From the NCBI GenBank assembly GCA_050257395.1, contig JBLMWU010000057.1, positions 1-64,000 on the forward strand: a stretch of DNA of 64,000 nt, in the 5' to 3' direction. The notes below the pieces were generated by a model that had not been told where the DNA came from, did not search any database, and was given only the letters and a program-made list of their open reading frames with translations. The translations under genes and the position numbers were made by a program. The DNA is from JAIRTY01 sp050257395 (GTDB taxonomy: Bacteria > Actinomycetota > Actinomycetes > Streptosporangiales > Streptosporangiaceae). Shown in pieces: positions 8,277-16,278 of this stretch (its first letter is position 1; every line of letters starts with the position of its first letter).

Positions 8277-9212
8277 CTACCCCGCTGCCGCGGGGTGGGC
8301 TGCTCCGTCCGGGGGCCGGCGGGCGAGCCCGCCGGCGGCTGTCAGCATGCGGGCGGTCTGACCTGCCCGCTCCGCCCACCACTCGTGCACCGGATCGCCG
8401 GCTGCGCGGGCGGCGTGGCGGCGCTGCCAGCGCCCCGCTTCTTCCGCCAGCCAGGTCAGGGTCCCGGCGTGCTCCTGCTCCAGCATCGCGCGCAAGGCGA
8501 AGCGGCGCTCGCCGATGCGGTAGCCGGCTCCGGCCGCCTCGGCTCCACTGGCCAGCCGGCGCCGGGTGAGGATGAAACCGCTGCGGACCGGCGTGGTGAG
8601 CACGTCCAGCAGATCGCCCAGCCCGGCTCCGGCGCTGGCCGGCGGCGGGGCGGACCGCAGCACCAGCGGCAGGCTGCCGCCAGTGCCGCCCGCTTCGGCA
8701 GCCAGCATGGCGTACTCGGCCCGCAGCACCCGGCCAGCGAGTCCCGCCCAGTCTGCCAGGGCCGGGATTCCGAGATCGGCCACGGCATCCAGATAGCCGG
8801 GCAGCCAGGGCCACAGGTGCTCCTGGAAGAGCGCGGAGCGGGCCCTGGTCAGCGCGCCCGCCGTGGACGCCCGGCGAGCCTCCTGTGCGGCCTCGCCGAG
8901 GCTTGCGTACAGGCCGAGCAGGGCGGTGAGGTGGTCCGGCTCGGCTGGCGGGCTGAACCCGGCCGCCCGCCAGAAGCCGGCCACCCGGTCCGCGCCCTCG
9001 CCGCCCAGCCCGCCGTCCGCACCGAGGTAGATCGCCGCGTAGGGCGGGCAGTTCATGACGAACGCCTCGGTGTGCACGGCGGCGCCGGGATCGGCCAGGC
9101 CCAGCGCGCGGCAGGCGGCGGCAGCACCGGCCGGGCTGTCGGCGACCACGCCGACCGCGCGCAGCAGCTCGTACCGCTGCGCCGACGGCTCCGCGCTGGC
9201 GGCTGCCGTCAC
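8277..9212 (-). CDS. TorD/DmsD-family molybdoenzyme maturation chaperone
   Basis: A 311-residue protein resembling the TorD/DmsD/NarJ chaperones, which bind apo-molybdoenzymes and guide cofactor insertion. It is mostly helical and contains family-like stretches such as HLTALLGLYASLGEAAQ and FQEHLWPWLPGYLDAV, including the E-H-x-x-P-W pattern common in this group. The GTG start overlaps the molybdoenzyme stop by four bases (GTGA), a strong sign of translational coupling. It is the last gene of the leftward sulfur locus and converges on a short plus-strand frame. A much longer open frame continues upstream in the same phase but is antisense-type shadow of the molybdoenzyme gene. Confidence 0.8.
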   Translation of the reverse strand: MTAAASAEPSAQRYELLRAVGVVADSPAGAAAACRALGLADPGAAVHTEAFVMNCPPYAAIYLGADGGLGGEGADRVAGFWRAAGFSPPAEPDHLTALLGLYASLGEAAQEARRASTAGALTRARSALFQEHLWPWLPGYLDAVADLGIPALADWAGLAGRVLRAEYAMLAAEAGGTGGSLPLVLRSAPPPASAGAGLGDLLDVLTTPVRSGFILTRRRLASGAEAAGAGYRIGERRFALRAMLEQEHAGTLTWLAEEAGRWQRRHAARAAGDPVHEWWAERAGQTARMLTAAGGLARRPPDGAAHPAAAG

Positions 9213-12130
9213 TGCGGCGGCACCCGGAACAGGTCGCGGCCCGGCTTGAGCGGGCGCATCAGCCAGAACGGGCGGCGCAGCCCGTCTGGCGAGCCGCTGC
9301 CGGCCGGCCGGGTCAGTTTCAGCCACTGCCGGTACACCTCGCGCGACCTGGCGGTGTCGACCGCGATGTCGCCGTGCTGGTCGCCCGGCTGGGCCGGCCG
9401 CACCCGGACCGCCTGGTGCCAGCAGTGCATGCCGGAGATCGGGTCGGGGTGGACGGAGAAGGTGAGGTTCTGGTGCACGCCGGTGTCGCTCCACCAGATC
9501 CGCTGGGTGTCCGGGTCGGCAGACTGATACGGCGCCACTGACGCCCGCCGCTGCATCTCCCAGCCGTCCTCGCCCTTGTGGAGATCGACAGTGGCCATCA
9601 TCCCGCCCGCGCCGCGCGGCCCGCTGGCCAGCCGCCACCGGCCCATGTGGTGGCTGCAGGCCACCACACCGGGCCGGATTCCTTCGGTGATCCAGGCCTT
9701 GGCCACGAAGTGCCCGATCTCGGTTTCCACCCGCACCAGGTCGCCGGTCCTGGCGACGCCCAGCCGGGCCGCGTCCGCCGGGTGGATCCACACCGGGTTG
9801 GTGTGCGCCAGCTCGTCCAGCCACTTGGCGTTGGCCGAGCGGGTGTGGATCTGGGTCGGCAGCCGGAAGGTGGACAGCAGCACGAGCTGGCCCGGTTCCA
9901 GGTTGTCCGGGTGGACGTGGCTCTTGATGTAGCCGGGCAGCGCGTGCTCCGGCCAGCCCCAGGCAGCAAGCGTGGAGGACCAGAACTCCAGCCGCCCCGA
10001 CGGGGTCGGGAAGCCGCGCAGGACTTTGCCGTCCACTGCCACGCCCACCGGGCGGCGGCCCTCGTCGTCCGGCTCGGGTGCGCCCATCGGGACGATGTTC
10101 GGCCCCGCCGGCTTCGCGGTGGCGGTGTAGACCCGGCCGGTGTCGGTGATCGCGGTGTCCGCCAGCTCCCCGTCGGGGACCTCCTGCACATACAGCGGGC
10201 CCTGGCCCTTGGTGATCTCGAACGCGCCGTACCGGCGCATCCACTCCAGCGGGGTGAGCCCCTCCGCCGCGGCCCGCCCGGGCAGGCCCGGCACGGAGTT
10301 CTCGAACATCCAGCCGTAGTACTCGTCCACGGTGAGCTTCTCGCCGGGGTGGGCGCGCGACTCGTGGTACCGGCGGATGCCCAGCGAGCCGTCGGGGTCG
10401 ATCCGCCACGACAGCTCGATCCAGAACTCGTTCTCCTCCCACACCTCGCCCGGGTTGACCTGGCGGGTGTCGGTCACGGTCTCGCCGAGCCGCTCCCGGG
10501 CCGCGCGCAGCACCGGCTGCCGGAAGCCGAGCCACTGGCCGTCGTACTGCTCGTAGGAGTGGGTGTCGTGCCGCTCGCTGCTGTGCCCCATCGGCAGCAC
10601 GTAGTCGGCGAAGTACGCGGACTCGTTCCAGGTGGGGGTGAGCGCGGCGAAGCAGCCGACCTTGCTCTCGTCGGTGAGGACCTCCATCCAGCTCAGCCCG
10701 TCCGGGTTGGTCCACACCGGGTTGTAGACCCGGATGAAGTAGGTGTCCAGCCGCCCGCGCTTCTCGTTCAGGAAATGCGGCAGCAGGAACGACATCTCGT
10801 TCTGGGCCAGCGGGTACTCCAGCGGCCAGGACAGGTCCTGCCAGACACCAGGGTGCGGCGGCGTGTGGATCGGCTTCGGCACGAACTTGTTGAAGCCGTT
10901 CGGGAACGTCCCGCCCTCGGTGGCGACCGCGCCGAGCAGCGCAGAGATGAGGAACAGGGTACGGGCCACCTGCCAGCCGCCCAGGTTGCCCGCGGCCGCC
11001 GACCGCCAGACGTGCGCGGAGAAACGGGTGCCCGCGCCGGCCACGGTCTCGGCCACCTCGGCCAGCACCGCCGCGCTGATGCCGGACTCGGCCGCGGCGT
11101 ACTCGAAGGTGAACTCCGCGTACAGCCCGGCCAGGATCTCCTCGAACGCCTCGAAGGTGACCGGCCGGTCCGGATGGCAGGCGTGCAGGTACTCCGCCCA
11201 GTTCCACCAGCGGCGGACGAACTCGCGGTCGTAGCGCCCGGTGGCGATCAGGTGCCGCGCCACCGCCAGGTTGATCGCGGCCTCGCTGCCCGGCTGCGGC
11301 GACAGCCAGTAGTCCGCGTGGGTGGCGGTGTTGGACAGCCGGGTGTCCAGCACGATGACCTTCGCGCCGCGGGCGCGCGCCTCGGTGATCCGCTGCGCGT
11401 GCGGGTTGAAGTAGTGCCCGGCTTCCAGGTGCGAGCTGATCAGGTAGATGACCCTGGCGTTGGCGTGGTCCGGGCTGGGCCGGTCGGCACCCAGCCAGAA
11501 CTGGTAACCGGTCCTGCCACCCGAGGAGCACACGTTGGTGTGCGAGTTGTGCCCGTCCACGCCCCAGCTCGCGAGCACCCGCTCGGTGAACCCGTCCTCG
11601 CCGGGCCGCCCGATGTGGATCATGATCTCGTTCTGCCGCTGCTCGGTGATCGCCTTGCGGATCCGGGCGGCGAGCACGTCCAGCGCCTCGTCCCAGCTGA
11701 TCCGCTCCCACTGGCCGCTGCCGCGCGGGCCCGAGCGCTTCATCGGGTACAGGATCCGGTCCGGGTCGGTGATCTGGTTGAGGGTGGCCGGGCCCTTGGC
11801 GCAGTTGCGGCCGCGCGAGCCCGGATGCTCGGGGTTGCCCTCGAACTTGCGGACCTGCCCGGTCTCGCGGTCCACGTAGGCCAGCAGCCCGCAGGCGGAC
11901 TCGCAGTTGAAGCACGTGGTCGGCACCAGCTGGTAGTGCTTCTCCACCCGGGCGGGCCAGGCCCGCGAGGACAGCTCCACCCAGTCGTCCCAGCGCTCCT
12001 TCGGCGGGAACGCGGCCAGGTGCACCCGGCTCGCCCCCGGGTAGAAGGTCTCCCCGCGGGCCTCGGTGGCGGCCCGCGCGGCGGACACCCGCGCCGCCAG
12101 GGCGTCGAGGCTGGTCTCTTCGGCCGGCAT
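9209..12130 (-). CDS. soeA: SoeA-like molybdopterin oxidoreductase (probable sulfite dehydrogenase catalytic subunit)
   Basis: A 973-residue member of the DMSO-reductase superfamily. A [4Fe-4S] site near the N-terminus reads CFNCESACG, with the fourth cysteine in GRNCAKG (about residues 73, 76, 80 and 110). The region around residue 201, NVCSSGGRTGYQ, offers a cysteine as probable molybdenum ligand. No Tat signal is present, so it is cytoplasmic, as described for SoeABC, the cytoplasmic sulfite-oxidising enzyme of sulfur oxidisers. The size also fits SoeA. Its partners are a fused Fe-S/membrane subunit upstream and a TorD-like chaperone downstream. Context in an sHdr locus, whose product is sulfite, favours sulfite oxidation; polysulfide, thiosulfate or tetrathionate reductase homologues cannot be excluded. 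ATG at 12130 is preceded by AAGGTGG; a GTG nine bases earlier is possible. Confidence 0.82.
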   Translation of the reverse strand: MPAEETSLDALAARVSAARAATEARGETFYPGASRVHLAAFPPKERWDDWVELSSRAWPARVEKHYQLVPTTCFNCESACGLLAYVDRETGQVRKFEGNPEHPGSRGRNCAKGPATLNQITDPDRILYPMKRSGPRGSGQWERISWDEALDVLAARIRKAITEQRQNEIMIHIGRPGEDGFTERVLASWGVDGHNSHTNVCSSGGRTGYQFWLGADRPSPDHANARVIYLISSHLEAGHYFNPHAQRITEARARGAKVIVLDTRLSNTATHADYWLSPQPGSEAAINLAVARHLIATGRYDREFVRRWWNWAEYLHACHPDRPVTFEAFEEILAGLYAEFTFEYAAAESGISAAVLAEVAETVAGAGTRFSAHVWRSAAAGNLGGWQVARTLFLISALLGAVATEGGTFPNGFNKFVPKPIHTPPHPGVWQDLSWPLEYPLAQNEMSFLLPHFLNEKRGRLDTYFIRVYNPVWTNPDGLSWMEVLTDESKVGCFAALTPTWNESAYFADYVLPMGHSSERHDTHSYEQYDGQWLGFRQPVLRAARERLGETVTDTRQVNPGEVWEENEFWIELSWRIDPDGSLGIRRYHESRAHPGEKLTVDEYYGWMFENSVPGLPGRAAAEGLTPLEWMRRYGAFEITKGQGPLYVQEVPDGELADTAITDTGRVYTATAKPAGPNIVPMGAPEPDDEGRRPVGVAVDGKVLRGFPTPSGRLEFWSSTLAAWGWPEHALPGYIKSHVHPDNLEPGQLVLLSTFRLPTQIHTRSANAKWLDELAHTNPVWIHPADAARLGVARTGDLVRVETEIGHFVAKAWITEGIRPGVVACSHHMGRWRLASGPRGAGGMMATVDLHKGEDGWEMQRRASVAPYQSADPDTQRIWWSDTGVHQNLTFSVHPDPISGMHCWHQAVRVRPAQPGDQHGDIAVDTARSREVYRQWLKLTRPAGSGSPDGLRRPFWLMRPLKPGRDLFRVPPQ

Positions 12131-12142
12131 GGCAACCACCTT

Positions 12143-13702
12143 CTAGGCGAGCGGGACGGACTGGCCGGCCTGCACGTAGGCGTGCTCGTGCGCGAGCAGG
12201 CCGAGCAGGGCGAGCGGCGCGGCGACGGCGCCGATCCACGGCGCGGCGACCGCGGCGGCGGTGAAGGCCAGGCCCGGCCAGAAGAACCGGGCAAACCTGC
12301 CACGCGTCATTTCCCTGGTGGCCAGGTGCGCGTGCGCGGTCACGTGCGGCAGCGTCGTCTCCCCCGCCACCAGCAGCAGGTGAACGGCTGCCGCGATGGC
12401 CAGCGTCACCTCCACGGCGGTGACCGCGCGGCCGGGGGAGAGCCAGGCGGCCAGCGGCAGCATCGCCGCCGCCCCGGCCAGCACCGCCTGCACCGCCAGG
12501 TGGGGCGGCAGCAGCGGGCTCTGCCACAGGTCGCGGGCTTTCGCCTGGGCGAACAGGTACGCGGTATAGACGGCGGTGGCCAGCGCCAGCGGCAGCCCGA
12601 GCCCGGCCAGCACCTGGCGGGCCGGGGTGGAGCCGGTGATGGCAGCGAGAAGGTAGAGCGCCGCCACCCCGCCGTAGCCGCCGATGATGAACGAGCCCCG
12701 CACCAGCCAGCTGCGCCAGTGATGCCGGGTGAAGATCAGGTAGAACCGCCAGGGGTGCTTGAGGTCCCAGATCAGCAGGACGCCGGTGACCCCCAGGAAC
12801 GCGAGGGAGAGCAGCGGCGCGGCCCACCGGGTCGCGGGGTCAGCCCAGCCCAGGTAGCCGAGGAAGGTGAGCATGGCGGTGACCCCGAAGGCGCCCGCGG
12901 CGATGCTCTTGGTCCAGGTGTAGAGGCTCACCCGCCAGCCCCACGGGGCGTGGTGCGGGACGTCGTAGGACAGCAGCGCCGCCGCCGAGGAGGTCGGGTG
13001 ATCCGGGTGCCCGGAGACGACGAGCTGCGGATCCGGCGCGCCCTGGGTCGCCCAGGCGAACAGCCCGCCGTCCGGCCGCCGGGCCGCCAGCGGGTCCAGG
13101 GTGGCCTGGTGGGCGCCCTTGTAGAAGACGCCCGGCCGGGTCTCCTTTTCCGGGCGGCGGACCTGCACCGGCTGGCGCTCGATGATCTGCGCGACCTGCG
13201 ACTCCGGATCGTTCAGGTCGCCGACCAGGATCGCCTCGGTAGGGCAGACGGTCACGCAGGCCGGCTCCAGGCCGGCATCCAGCCGGTGCGCGCACAGGTT
13301 GCACTTCTCCGCCGAGTGGTCCTCCGGGTTGATGAAGATCGCGTCGTACGGGCAGGCCGCCATGCAGGCCTTGCAGCCGATGCAGATCTCCTTGTCGAAG
13401 TCGACGATCCCGTCCTCGCGCCGGTACATGGCCTGGGTCGGGCAGGCCGCCACACAGGGCGCGTCGGTGCACTGGTTGCACCTGGTCACCTGGAAAGCGC
13501 GCCGGACCTGCGGGAACACCCCGACGTCAGCCGACTTCACGTAGGTGCGGGTAACGCCGACGGGCACCTCGTTCTCGCTCTTGCAGGCGGTGGTGCAGGC
13601 GTGGCAGCCGATGCACTTCGTCTGGTCGAGCACCTTGACCCAGCGGACATCGCCGACTGGCGGCGCCACGCCCGGGAGCACCGGTTCGTCCAGGGCAGTC
13701 AT
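12143..13702 (-). CDS. SoeBC-like fusion: four-cluster ferredoxin subunit joined to NrfD/DmsC-type membrane anchor
   Basis: A 519-residue fusion. Residues 20 to about 190 carry four [4Fe-4S] cysteine sets (CIGCHACTTACK, CNQCTDAPCVAACP, CIGCKACMAACP and CNLCAHR with CVTVCP), as in DmsB/SoeB electron-transfer subunits. A linker of about 60 residues leads into eight or so hydrophobic helices from residue 260 on, resembling the quinone-reactive NrfD/PsrC/SoeC anchors. In most relatives these are two genes. It would pass electrons from the SoeA-like subunit to (mena)quinone. The ATG at 13702 starts the protein directly before the conserved region. An inverted repeat at 13749-13764 lies 47 bases upstream, after the LysR gene. 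Confidence 0.88.
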   Translation of the reverse strand: MTALDEPVLPGVAPPVGDVRWVKVLDQTKCIGCHACTTACKSENEVPVGVTRTYVKSADVGVFPQVRRAFQVTRCNQCTDAPCVAACPTQAMYRREDGIVDFDKEICIGCKACMAACPYDAIFINPEDHSAEKCNLCAHRLDAGLEPACVTVCPTEAILVGDLNDPESQVAQIIERQPVQVRRPEKETRPGVFYKGAHQATLDPLAARRPDGGLFAWATQGAPDPQLVVSGHPDHPTSSAAALLSYDVPHHAPWGWRVSLYTWTKSIAAGAFGVTAMLTFLGYLGWADPATRWAAPLLSLAFLGVTGVLLIWDLKHPWRFYLIFTRHHWRSWLVRGSFIIGGYGGVAALYLLAAITGSTPARQVLAGLGLPLALATAVYTAYLFAQAKARDLWQSPLLPPHLAVQAVLAGAAAMLPLAAWLSPGRAVTAVEVTLAIAAAVHLLLVAGETTLPHVTAHAHLATREMTRGRFARFFWPGLAFTAAAVAAPWIGAVAAPLALLGLLAHEHAYVQAGQSVPLA

Positions 13703-13748
13703 ACCTCGACGGTAAGAGCCCGGCAGTTGCCCGGATAGCCGGAAATCG

Positions 13749-13764
13749 CTTAGGAACTCATAAG
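13749..13764. promoter_or_regulatory. LysR-type operator candidate upstream of the soe genes
   Basis: CTTAGGAACTCATAAG forms CTTA-N8-TAAG and includes the T-N11-A type pattern typical of LysR-family binding sites. It overlaps the stop codon of the LysR gene and lies 47 bases before the SoeBC ATG. The related half-site CGCTTATG occurs upstream of the LysR gene itself, near 14689. Confidence 0.5.
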
Positions 13765-14666
13765 GAACGACTATGGGCAGCCAGGTTGAGCAGCCGCTGG
13801 GCGAGGGGCGGCAGCGGGCGGTCCTCCAGCCACACCGCGCGCAGCACCCGGGTCAGATCGATTCCCTCGGTGGCCACGGTGACCAGGCGCCCGGCATCCA
13901 CGTCCGCGGCCACCGCCAGCGCGCTCAGCACAGCCGGGCCCTCACCGCGCCGCGCGGCCGCCAGGATGGCCGCCGATGATCCCAGCTCCAGCCGGGAGCG
14001 GATGCCGCCGAACGGCGCCAGCCCGTCCGCCAGGATCTCCCGGGTACCCGAGCCCGCTTCGCGCACGATCAGCTCGGTCGCGGCCAGTTCGGCGCCGGTC
14101 AGCGGGGAGAGGCGGCGCGCCCACGGGTGCCGCGGATCGACCACCACCACCAGCCGGTCGGTGCGCATGGGGGCCGCGCTCAGGCCGGGCAGCGGCTGCT
14201 GGTGCCCTTCCACGAACCCGACGTCGGCCAGTCCCTCCCTGACCCGGTCGAGCACCTTGGCCGAGTTCGTCACCTCCACCGACAGCACCACGTCCGGGGA
14301 TTCCCGGTGCAGGGCGGCGAGCCAGCCGGGCAGCAGGTGCTCGGCCACGGTGAGCGACGCGGCCACCCGCAGGTGGGAGCTTTCCGCCGCCACCAGCGCC
14401 TCGATCCCGGTCATCATCGCCTGCGCTTCGGTCAGCACCCGCCTGCTCAGGGCCACTACCCGCTCACCGGCCGGGGTGAGCGTGGTGCCGGCCGGGGTGC
14501 GCATCAGGAGGGTGAGCCCGAGCCTGCGCTCCAGCTGGCTCATCCGCATGCTGACCGCGGGCTGGGAGATGGCGTGCCGGGCAGCCGCCTGGCCCAGGCT
14601 GCCCAGCTCGGCAATGGAGTCGAGCAGGTCCAGCGCGATGAGATCCGGGGTGGAGGGCGGCAGCAC
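13758..14666 (-). CDS. LysR-family transcriptional regulator
   Basis: A 302-residue LysR-type regulator. An N-terminal winged helix-turn-helix (SLGQAAARHAISQPAVSMRMSQLERRLG) is followed by a periplasmic-binding-protein-like effector domain with segments such as LRVAASLTVAEHLLPGWLA. The GTG start at 14666 fits the alignment with the domain. It lies between the Rieske fusion and the soe genes on the same strand, with a LysR-like operator just downstream. By analogy with sulfite-sensing (YeiE) or thiosulfate-responsive relatives it could respond to a sulfur oxyanion, and CbbR-like roles cannot be excluded. The effector is inference. Confidence 0.88.
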   Translation of the reverse strand: MLPPSTPDLIALDLLDSIAELGSLGQAAARHAISQPAVSMRMSQLERRLGLTLLMRTPAGTTLTPAGERVVALSRRVLTEAQAMMTGIEALVAAESSHLRVAASLTVAEHLLPGWLAALHRESPDVVLSVEVTNSAKVLDRVREGLADVGFVEGHQQPLPGLSAAPMRTDRLVVVVDPRHPWARRLSPLTGAELAATELIVREAGSGTREILADGLAPFGGIRSRLELGSSAAILAAARRGEGPAVLSALAVAADVDAGRLVTVATEGIDLTRVLRAVWLEDRPLPPLAQRLLNLAAHSRSL

Positions 14667-14771
14667 GGGACCAGGCTAACCCAGGAAACGCTTATGGGCT
14701 TGGTCAGCCGCGGCCCGCCGGGACCGCCGGGGAGACCGGCCAGCGCCGGGGGCGGCGCGGCCGGAGGCGGC

Positions 14772-15524
14772 TCAGGTGCGGGCCAGGAGGCAGATCTGGC
14801 CGCCCCTCTCGGCCAGCGGGAACACGGCGATGCCGGCGTCCGCCGGGCCGCGCAGCCGTTCGCCCGTGCAGATGTCGAAGCGGCTGCCGTGGCCCGGGCA
14901 GGTGAGCACGCCGCCTTCCGCCTCGCCGTCCGACAGCGCGGCGCCCGCGTGCGGGCACCGGTCTGCGATCGCCCGCAGCTGGCCGTCCACCCGGTAGACG
15001 GCCACCGGCCCGGCCGGCGTGTCCGCAGCCCGGAACACCAGCCCCAGCCGGCCGGCCGCGTCGGCCGCGTCGAAGAGCGGGAAGGCGCGGGCAGCCGGGG
15101 CTGCGCTGTGCGCGAGCGCCTCGCGCAGCCGCAGCACCAGGGCGCCCCGGTTAGCGACCAGGTCGCAGCCTGCCCGCTGGGCCGCGACCCACCGCTCGCG
15201 GTCGGGCACGGCGAGATACCCGGCCAGCAGGGCCGCGGGCCAGCGGGACCGCCACGCCCGGATCAGATCGAGCGCCCCGGGCCAGCCCAGGTCGAGCACG
15301 GCCACGGCCGGCTCCACCCCGGCGTCACCGCCGGCGGCGGGCGGCCCGGCCGCTGGCGTGCCCGCGGCCCCGGCGTCCGCGAACGCCAGCCCGCTCTCGG
15401 CAGCCAGCAGGCCCAGCCGCCGCCGGACCGGCGGGTCGCCACTGACCACGAGCAGCAGGCCCACGGGGCGCCCGGCCGCCTGTTCCCGTTCCTGGCCGGG
15501 CGCCCCGGCTGCGTCAGCTGGCAT
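14772..15524 (-). CDS. Rieske [2Fe-2S] protein with receiver-like N-terminal domain
   Basis: A 250-residue soluble protein. Residues 22 to about 140 resemble a degenerate response-regulator receiver or flavodoxin-like fold: a hydrophobic first strand (GLLLVVSGDPPVRRRLGLL) and an AVAVLDLGWPG segment where the phosphoacceptor region would be. The C-terminal 100 residues are a ferredoxin-like Rieske domain with CPHAGAALS and CPGHGSRFD supplying two cysteines and two histidines. No transmembrane or oxygenase domain is present. It is probably an electron carrier or a redox-sensing protein. It follows the dsrE2 gene by nine bases with a GAGG ribosome-binding site, so it belongs to the sulfur operon. 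The receiver assignment is tentative; the Rieske domain is clear. Confidence 0.78.
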   Translation of the reverse strand: MPADAAGAPGQEREQAAGRPVGLLLVVSGDPPVRRRLGLLAAESGLAFADAGAAGTPAAGPPAAGGDAGVEPAVAVLDLGWPGALDLIRAWRSRWPAALLAGYLAVPDRERWVAAQRAGCDLVANRGALVLRLREALAHSAAPAARAFPLFDAADAAGRLGLVFRAADTPAGPVAVYRVDGQLRAIADRCPHAGAALSDGEAEGGVLTCPGHGSRFDICTGERLRGPADAGIAVFPLAERGGQICLLART

Positions 15525-15533
15525 CAGGCTGCC

Positions 15534-16031
15534 TCAGATGAACAGGGTGATGTCGGCCTTCGCGGCCATGTCAATGAAGCTGGCGGCGCCGAGGGTGGGC
15601 TGCAGGCCGTCGATGAAGTCCTCCCGGCTGAGCCCGTACAGGTCCATGGTCATCTGGCAGGGGTGCAGCCGCACCCCCACGTCGATGGCCATCTCCAGCA
15701 GCTCGGTGGGGTTGGCCACCTTGTATTCCTGGGCGAGCTGCTTGATCATCATGGTGCCCATGCCGCCCATGTGGATCTTGCCGAGCTTGAGATGGTCGGT
15801 GCCGCCCCGGTCGACCATCGACTCCATCTTCTGCTTCCAGTTCTTGCCGGTGAAGCGCTTGTCGTTGCGCTGCAGCACCCGCAGTCCCCAGAAGGTGAAG
15901 AACACGTCGACCTCCAGGCCGGAGGCCGCGCCGGTGGTGGCCAGAATCAGGGTGGGCCAGACCCGGTCCAGGTCGCTGCTCCAGCAGACCATCGCCATTC
16001 TCTTGGGCTGGTCGGTGTCGGTGGTGTCCAC
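15534..16031 (-). CDS. DsrE2-family sulfurtransferase-like protein
   Basis: A 165-residue protein of the DsrE2 branch of the DsrE/DsrF/DsrH-like family. Features are an N-terminal Rossmann-like strand (MAMVCWSSDLDRVW), the characteristic VDVFFTFWGL, and a conserved cysteine in LHPCQMTMDLYGL. DsrE-type proteins carry sulfane sulfur as a cysteine persulfide. Two cysteines, in MVCWS and HPCQM, are candidates. Some DsrE2 proteins are membrane-linked; here a 46-residue single-helix protein is encoded just upstream and may serve that role. It sits at the distal end of the sHdr operon, between the lbpA pair and the Rieske fusion. Confidence 0.85.
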   Translation of the reverse strand: MDTTDTDQPKRMAMVCWSSDLDRVWPTLILATTGAASGLEVDVFFTFWGLRVLQRNDKRFTGKNWKQKMESMVDRGGTDHLKLGKIHMGGMGTMMIKQLAQEYKVANPTELLEMAIDVGVRLHPCQMTMDLYGLSREDFIDGLQPTLGAASFIDMAAKADITLFI

Positions 16032-16089
16032 GGCTTACCTCCTCGTCGCGGCGGTCGCATCGCTGCGTGGCGCCGCCTGGTGTGCGGGC

Positions 16090-16113
16090 ACCCGGGGGTC
16101 CGGTCCCCCGGGT
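16090..16113 (-). terminator. GC-rich hairpin between the small membrane protein and dsrE2
   Basis: A perfect nine-base stem (ACCCGGGGG and CCCCCGGGT) with a six-base loop TCCGGT. It begins two bases after the small membrane-protein stop and lies about 60 bases before dsrE2. There is no clear U tract, so it may be an attenuator or mRNA-processing hairpin that changes expression along the operon. Confidence 0.5.
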
Positions 16114-16115
16114 CG

Positions 16116-16256
16116 TCAGAGATGGCCGGCCAGCCAGAGCACGCCCTGGACCAGCCGGAAAACCAGGTAGGCGGCGACGACGGCGCCGAGCAGCAGCATG
16201 CGCAGCCTGGGCAGGCGGCGCCCGGGCTGCCGGGTACCCTCGGGGACGCCCTCCAT
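16116..16256 (-). CDS. Small single-helix membrane protein in the sulfur operon
   Basis: A 46-residue frame. It begins MEGVPEGTRQPGRRLPRLR, a charged, basic segment, followed by one hydrophobic helix, MLLLGAVVAAYLVFRLVQGV, and ends LWLAGHL. The positive-inside rule puts the N-terminus in the cytoplasm. A GGAAGGTGAG ribosome-binding site lies about nine bases upstream, and it is packed between lbpA (22 bases away) and dsrE2 (85 bases away, with a hairpin between). Its function is unknown. It could tether DsrE2 or LbpA to the membrane, or assist the ETF:quinone oxidoreductase. Coding is supported by position, ribosome-binding site and the clean basic-plus-helix layout. Confidence 0.65.
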   Translation of the reverse strand: MEGVPEGTRQPGRRLPRLRMLLLGAVVAAYLVFRLVQGVLWLAGHL

Positions 16257-16278
16257 CAGCGGCTCACCTTCCTTCCGG

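Noticed and set aside
8277..12827. Minus-strand open frame of over 1500 codons across the molybdoenzyme region
   Set aside because: Its long upstream part is repetitive Arg/Gly/Ala-rich sequence in a different phase from the clear SoeA-like protein. Only the last 311 codons (TorD-like) are real.
9578..13738. Plus-strand open frame of nearly 1400 codons opposite the soe genes
   Set aside because: It has no recognisable domain and is full of Arg/Val/Gly/His; it is an antisense frame caused by high GC at third positions.
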